This document shows positions 61,048 to 64,000 of a DNA stretch of 64,000 nt, piece by piece. A model generated the notes under the pieces. It ran no database searches and had not been told where the DNA came from. It saw only the letters and a list, made by a program, of their open reading frames with translations. Position 1 is the stretch's first letter. Every line of letters starts with the position of its first letter. The stretch is from assembly GCF_001955535.1 (NCBI RefSeq), contig NZ_MPVN01000006.1:62001-126000 (forward strand), written 5' to 3'. Both the position numbers and the translations under genes were made by a program. This DNA comes from Paenibacillus sp. FSL H7-0326 (GTDB taxonomy: Bacteria; Bacillota; Bacilli; Paenibacillales; Paenibacillaceae).

Positions 61048-64000
61048 TTGAAAAAAAGAGGGAAGATCAAAACGAGCCAGAATGCAGCCAAACATCGTTT
61101 TGGGATAGACCCCGATACGAGTGAGCTTGCACTACTGGACCGGTTAAATGCAGAGAGGGAGAGGGCTAAGGCGAGGCAGCAGAGTAAATTGAATGCTAAG
61201 GCTGAATCCACTGCCTTAGAAGAGCCTGCCTCCAAAGAGAAGGCTTCTATTGCGGGTACGGTAATTGTACCTGTACCTGTACCTGTACCTGTACAGGAAG
61301 AGGAAACCGCCCAGGCAGCCCCTATCGCCCAGGCAGTCCCTATCGCACAGGCGCCACCCATTACCAAATCGGATCAAACGCTGCTGCAGGAGACCGTCAC
61401 TAGCCCGGCATCAAATATAAAACAAGACACTCCACCCAGTCACAGCCTGATCACTGCAAAGAAAGAGCTGCTGGCAGAGAAACAGATGCCGGGAGGAGAA
61501 GCTTTTATTTACACGGAGGACATTAGCGAGCATGCTGTAACAGGTACACAGCTGGCCCCTTACGCCATCAACAGCGGACATATTAAACGGGGGGCTATAG
61601 GCAGCGAGGCTCTTCAGGAGTATGCGGTTACTGCCATTCATATTGCGGACCGGGCTATTGTGTCCTCCAAGCTGGCCGAGGCTTCTGTGCTTGATGAGCA
61701 CTTGGTTAATGGAGCAATATCGGGAGAGAAGGTTAAGGACGCGTCGATAACAGGCGGCAAGATCAAGGACGGAAGCATCACTTCCAGGAAATTAAGCGAC
61801 CAGAGCATCGATGCAGACAAGATCGCGGATGGATCCATCAGTACACGGCACCTCGCCAATCTGATCATTTCCAGTGAAATGCTTCAAGAAGAATCTATTA
61901 CACAGGAGAAGATTGCAGGAAGTGCAGTAGGAACAAGACAGCTGGGGAATGGAGCCGTTCATAATTCCAAGCTGGCCGATGATGCGGTAACCTCACGCAA
62001 GATAAGAGATGGAGCCGTAACCTCTGGAAAAATTGAGGATCGCGCCGTTCTTGCACAGCACGTGGTGCAGGGAGGCATAACCTCTGAGCATCTCGCGGAG
62101 GGAGCTGTTGGCAAGCAGCACTTGTCTGCAAAGATTATTGATGCCGATCTGCTTGCTGAAGGGGCCGTCGGAGAGGCGCACATTAAGAAGCAAGCGGTAA
62201 CCGGGATTCATATAGCGGAAGAGACGATTGGCGCGAAGCAGATTCAGAAAGGTGCCATCGGCAAAGAGCAGATCGGACAGTCTGAAATTTTGGGGCATCA
62301 CCTGGCGGATGGGGTTATAGGCACCACGAAGCTAAGTGATCAATCCGTGGGTACCGCCCAATTAGTAGAGCAGGCTGTAACTTCTTCCAAGATTGCGGAT
62401 CAGAGCATTCTCGCAGCCAAAATTGCAGACCAGGCGGTGCATACGAGACATATTGCAGGCGGTGCAGTAGGTTCTGCTCATTTGGCGCAAGGCTCTATAT
62501 ATGCGTGGCATTTGACCAAGGAGGCCATTGAGTCTCATCATATCGGCAATAATACGATCCTTGCCCAGCATTTGGGACCTGAATCTGTCATCAGCGCAGC
62601 GATCTCACCTCGCAGCATTCAGCACCTGCACTTGAGTGATAACGCAGTGAATACGAAGAATCTGCAAATCTCATCGGTTACTACAGATAAGCTTGCCGAC
62701 AAGAGTGTAACTGAATCCAAGCTGGCATCAGGGTCGGTAGACAGTGGAATTATTGCAGATAATGCAGTTCGCAGTGAGCATCTGGCAGAGAAGTCGATTC
62801 AGAATATTCATTTGACGGCTGGCAGTGTCGGCAGGGAGGCCATTCAAGAGCAGGCCGTTCACACTGAGCATATCGCTGCTAATTCCATCGACAGCATTCA
62901 CCTGAAGAAAGGCTCGATCCTCTCCGCTGCAATTGCAGACAACAGCATTAACACCAGGCATCTTGCTCAGGCAAGTATAACCGATCAGCTGATTAAAAAT
63001 GGGGCCGTGCTTCCTCAGCACTTGTCAGACTATGCGGTTACATCGCTTAAGCTGTCGCCCGAAAGTGTCTCGACCGATAAGCTGGCCAATCTGGCCGTGA
63101 CCGGAGCGAAGCTCGCAGACAGCAGTGTAACCGCAACGAAGCTTGCGGCACACAGTGTGCTGAGCGGCCATTTATATCCAGGGGCCATCACTCATGAGTC
63201 GATCCAGGCGAATGCGATTACGTCTGACAAAATAGCTCCTCAATCCATTCTCGATACGCATCTTGCAAATGAGTCCGTGTTCGGCAAGCATGTGGCAGAG
63301 CGGAGCATTCAAGGGTATCATCTCAAGAAGAGCACCATTACGGCCGAGCATTTGGCCAGTGATCTGCGCCAAGCAGAATGGATTCTTGATGAGACGATCA
63401 CAGGAAGCAAGCTTGCCCGTGCGAGCATAGGCGAGGTTCATCTGATGAGCGCATCTATTAATGAAGACGCACTTCAGAATCAGATTATCGACCGTCATCA
63501 TATAAAGGCAGCTGCCATATCCACTGAACATTTAGAGCATGGCAGTGTTCAAGGTCTGCATATTGTAGAAGCCGCGATCGGTTCAGGGCATGTACAGGAC
63601 AGTGCTATTCGTGAGCATCACATTGCTCCAGATTCAATTTCTTCTTACCATATACAGCCTGGAACGATTGAAAGCGAACATATTCAGGCGCTGTCCATCA
63701 CGTCTGGACTTATTAAAGAAGGTGCAATCGGCAGCTCTCACCTTGCTAGTGAAGCAGTGCAGTCCATGCATCTCATGCCGGGTCTGATTCAGCATGAGCA
63801 TTACGGCATATCCTCCATCTCATGGGAGCATTTGATGCCGTTATCCATTAATGGTTCACATCTGCAGGCGGAGATCATTAGCTCCAATCATTTGCAGCAG
63901 TCGGCTATTCAATCCAAACACATATTTGAAGGCGCGATTCTCCCTTACCATATTCGGCTTCGCAGCATCAATGGGGCTCATATCGAGGAAGGGACAATTG
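61048..64000 (+). CDS. Giant decapeptide-repeat protein (partial, runs off the window)
   Basis: A single frame stays open from TTG 61048 (six bases after AAAGGAGCGAG) to the end, 984 codons. Residues 1-60 are basic and rich in Arg/Lys/Gln; 60-160 are Pro/Val/Ala/Gln-rich with VPVPVPVPV and two AQA-PI repeats. From residue 161 there are 82 full decapeptides plus four residues, consensus D-G-S/A-I/V-T-x-x-K/H-L/I-A. There is no signal peptide or membrane segment in the visible part. Similar repeats occur in long Paenibacillus proteins annotated with a 'WIAG-tail' C-terminus, but that end is outside the window. A structural role such as a spore-surface or fibrous protein is inference. Confidence 0.85.
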   Translation, partial: MKKRGKIKTSQNAAKHRFGIDPDTSELALLDRLNAERERAKARQQSKLNAKAESTALEEPASKEKASIAGTVIVPVPVPVPVQEEETAQAAPIAQAVPIAQAPPITKSDQTLLQETVTSPASNIKQDTPPSHSLITAKKELLAEKQMPGGEAFIYTEDISEHAVTGTQLAPYAINSGHIKRGAIGSEALQEYAVTAIHIADRAIVSSKLAEASVLDEHLVNGAISGEKVKDASITGGKIKDGSITSRKLSDQSIDADKIADGSISTRHLANLIISSEMLQEESITQEKIAGSAVGTRQLGNGAVHNSKLADDAVTSRKIRDGAVTSGKIEDRAVLAQHVVQGGITSEHLAEGAVGKQHLSAKIIDADLLAEGAVGEAHIKKQAVTGIHIAEETIGAKQIQKGAIGKEQIGQSEILGHHLADGVIGTTKLSDQSVGTAQLVEQAVTSSKIADQSILAAKIADQAVHTRHIAGGAVGSAHLAQGSIYAWHLTKEAIESHHIGNNTILAQHLGPESVISAAISPRSIQHLHLSDNAVNTKNLQISSVTTDKLADKSVTESKLASGSVDSGIIADNAVRSEHLAEKSIQNIHLTAGSVGREAIQEQAVHTEHIAANSIDSIHLKKGSILSAAIADNSINTRHLAQASITDQLIKNGAVLPQHLSDYAVTSLKLSPESVSTDKLANLAVTGAKLADSSVTATKLAAHSVLSGHLYPGAITHESIQANAITSDKIAPQSILDTHLANESVFGKHVAERSIQGYHLKKSTITAEHLASDLRQAEWILDETITGSKLARASIGEVHLMSASINEDALQNQIIDRHHIKAAAISTEHLEHGSVQGLHIVEAAIGSGHVQDSAIREHHIAPDSISSYHIQPGTIESEHIQALSITSGLIKEGAIGSSHLASEAVQSMHLMPGLIQHEHYGISSISWEHLMPLSINGSHLQAEIISSNHLQQSAIQSKHIFEGAILPYHIRLRSINGAHIEEGTI
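61267..61294 (+). repeat. Hexanucleotide tandem repeat GTACCT
   Basis: Four exact GTACCT copies and a partial fifth lie in the head of the repeat protein, coding Val-Pro. As the unit is six bases, slippage would change length without shifting the frame. Confidence 0.85.
61528..64000 (+). repeat. 82 in-register 30-base coding repeats
   Basis: The region encodes 82 consecutive ten-residue units with no insertion or deletion; DNA identity between units is low, whereas position 4 (Ile/Val), position 9 (Leu/Ile) and position 8 (Lys or His) are kept. Repeat 62 (SDLRQAEWIL) is the only one that lacks Ile/Val at position 4. His at position 8 occurs in 10 of repeats 1-28 and in 22 of repeats 55-82. 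Confidence 0.9.

Noticed and set aside
61638..63531. Several minus-strand open frames of 70-120 codons in the repeat region
   Set aside because: They are antisense shadows of the decapeptide codon pattern, have no ribosome binding sites and are mutually similar only because of the repeats.
61528..64000. Regular 30-base periodicity resembling a CRISPR array or satellite DNA
   Set aside because: Units differ greatly in DNA sequence, have no unique spacers, and translate into one in-register protein repeat.
1..64000. tRNA, rRNA, insertion sequence, prophage or CRISPR elements
   Set aside because: No cloverleaf with TTCRA-type arm, no transposase or integrase gene, no terminal inverted repeats with target duplication and no repeat-spacer array were recognised by reading.

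Overview
The window looks like chromosomal DNA of an endospore-forming, low-to-moderate-GC Bacillota, most likely Paenibacillus or a close relative. Supporting evidence: a SAM-I (S-box) riboswitch with an intrinsic terminator ahead of metNPQ, a Sda checkpoint gene, YheC/YheD spore-associated ATP-grasp proteins, a SpoVB-like flippase, dnaB-dnaI and trxA-uvrC in Bacillus order, YuzB/YutI/YutJ/YumB/YumC/YuiB/YqzM homologues, strong AGGAGG ribosome binding sites and frequent TTG starts. I see no phage, insertion sequence, CRISPR array, rRNA or tRNA. Gene content is mostly housekeeping.

Layout. 1-4.4 kb: end of a flippase gene, a DUF2515 (YppC) gene, a thioredoxin-like gene, ctaA (heme A synthase) and a HEPN-domain protein. 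4.4-7.5 kb: S-box-controlled methionine ABC importer. 7.6-12.2 kb: an SDR, then Fe-S and redox genes (Nfu, YuzB, YutJ NADH dehydrogenase, MqnE of the futalosine menaquinone route, an ErpA/HesB-type carrier). 12.3-14.5 kb: small or unassigned genes and a VOC protein. 14.6-18.4 kb: polyphosphate kinase behind a PhoP-box-like array, convergent with and overlapping exopolyphosphatase. 19-20.1 kb: a YheC/D-like gene and sda, whose upstream region carries a DnaA-box cluster and a LexA-like palindrome. 20.4-25 kb: YumC and YumB divergent around a Fur-box-like site, HemQ, YuiB. 25-31 kb: dnaB, dnaI, yqzM, trxA, uvrC. 31-35 kb: a CPBP protease and ktrB-ktrA behind an attenuator-like leader. 35-39.4 kb: LysR regulator and sdhCAB. 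39.5-43.7 kb: a run of five co-directional genes (AAC(3)-like, two metallophosphoesterases, GNAT, EamA transporter). 43.9-52.3 kb: HisJ-type phosphatase, LysR, UMF1-type MFS, CheX, SDR, DEAD-box helicase, EcsAB-type ABC transporter. 52.4-61 kb: a YjcZ-like peptide gene, aminotransferase, divergent flavoprotein/MocR pair, AIM24-like protein, AraC regulator, a 34-residue basic peptide gene, phosphatidylserine decarboxylase and a second YheC/D protein.

The most unusual element is at the right edge (61048-64000, open at the end): a TTG-started gene whose product, after a 160-residue head, consists of 82 consecutive decapeptide repeats in perfect register with no insertion or deletion. It is divergent from a YheC/D gene. 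The other notable observations are regulatory: the sda control region, the PhoP-like array before ppk, the ktrBA leader, a perfect 15-bp inverted repeat between hemQ and yuiB, and a terminator built from the last codons of uvrC inside the end of the opposing gene. Respiration is a recurring theme (ctaA, mqnE, YutJ, YumB, YumC, HemQ, sdhCAB), with Fe-S assembly genes beside it.
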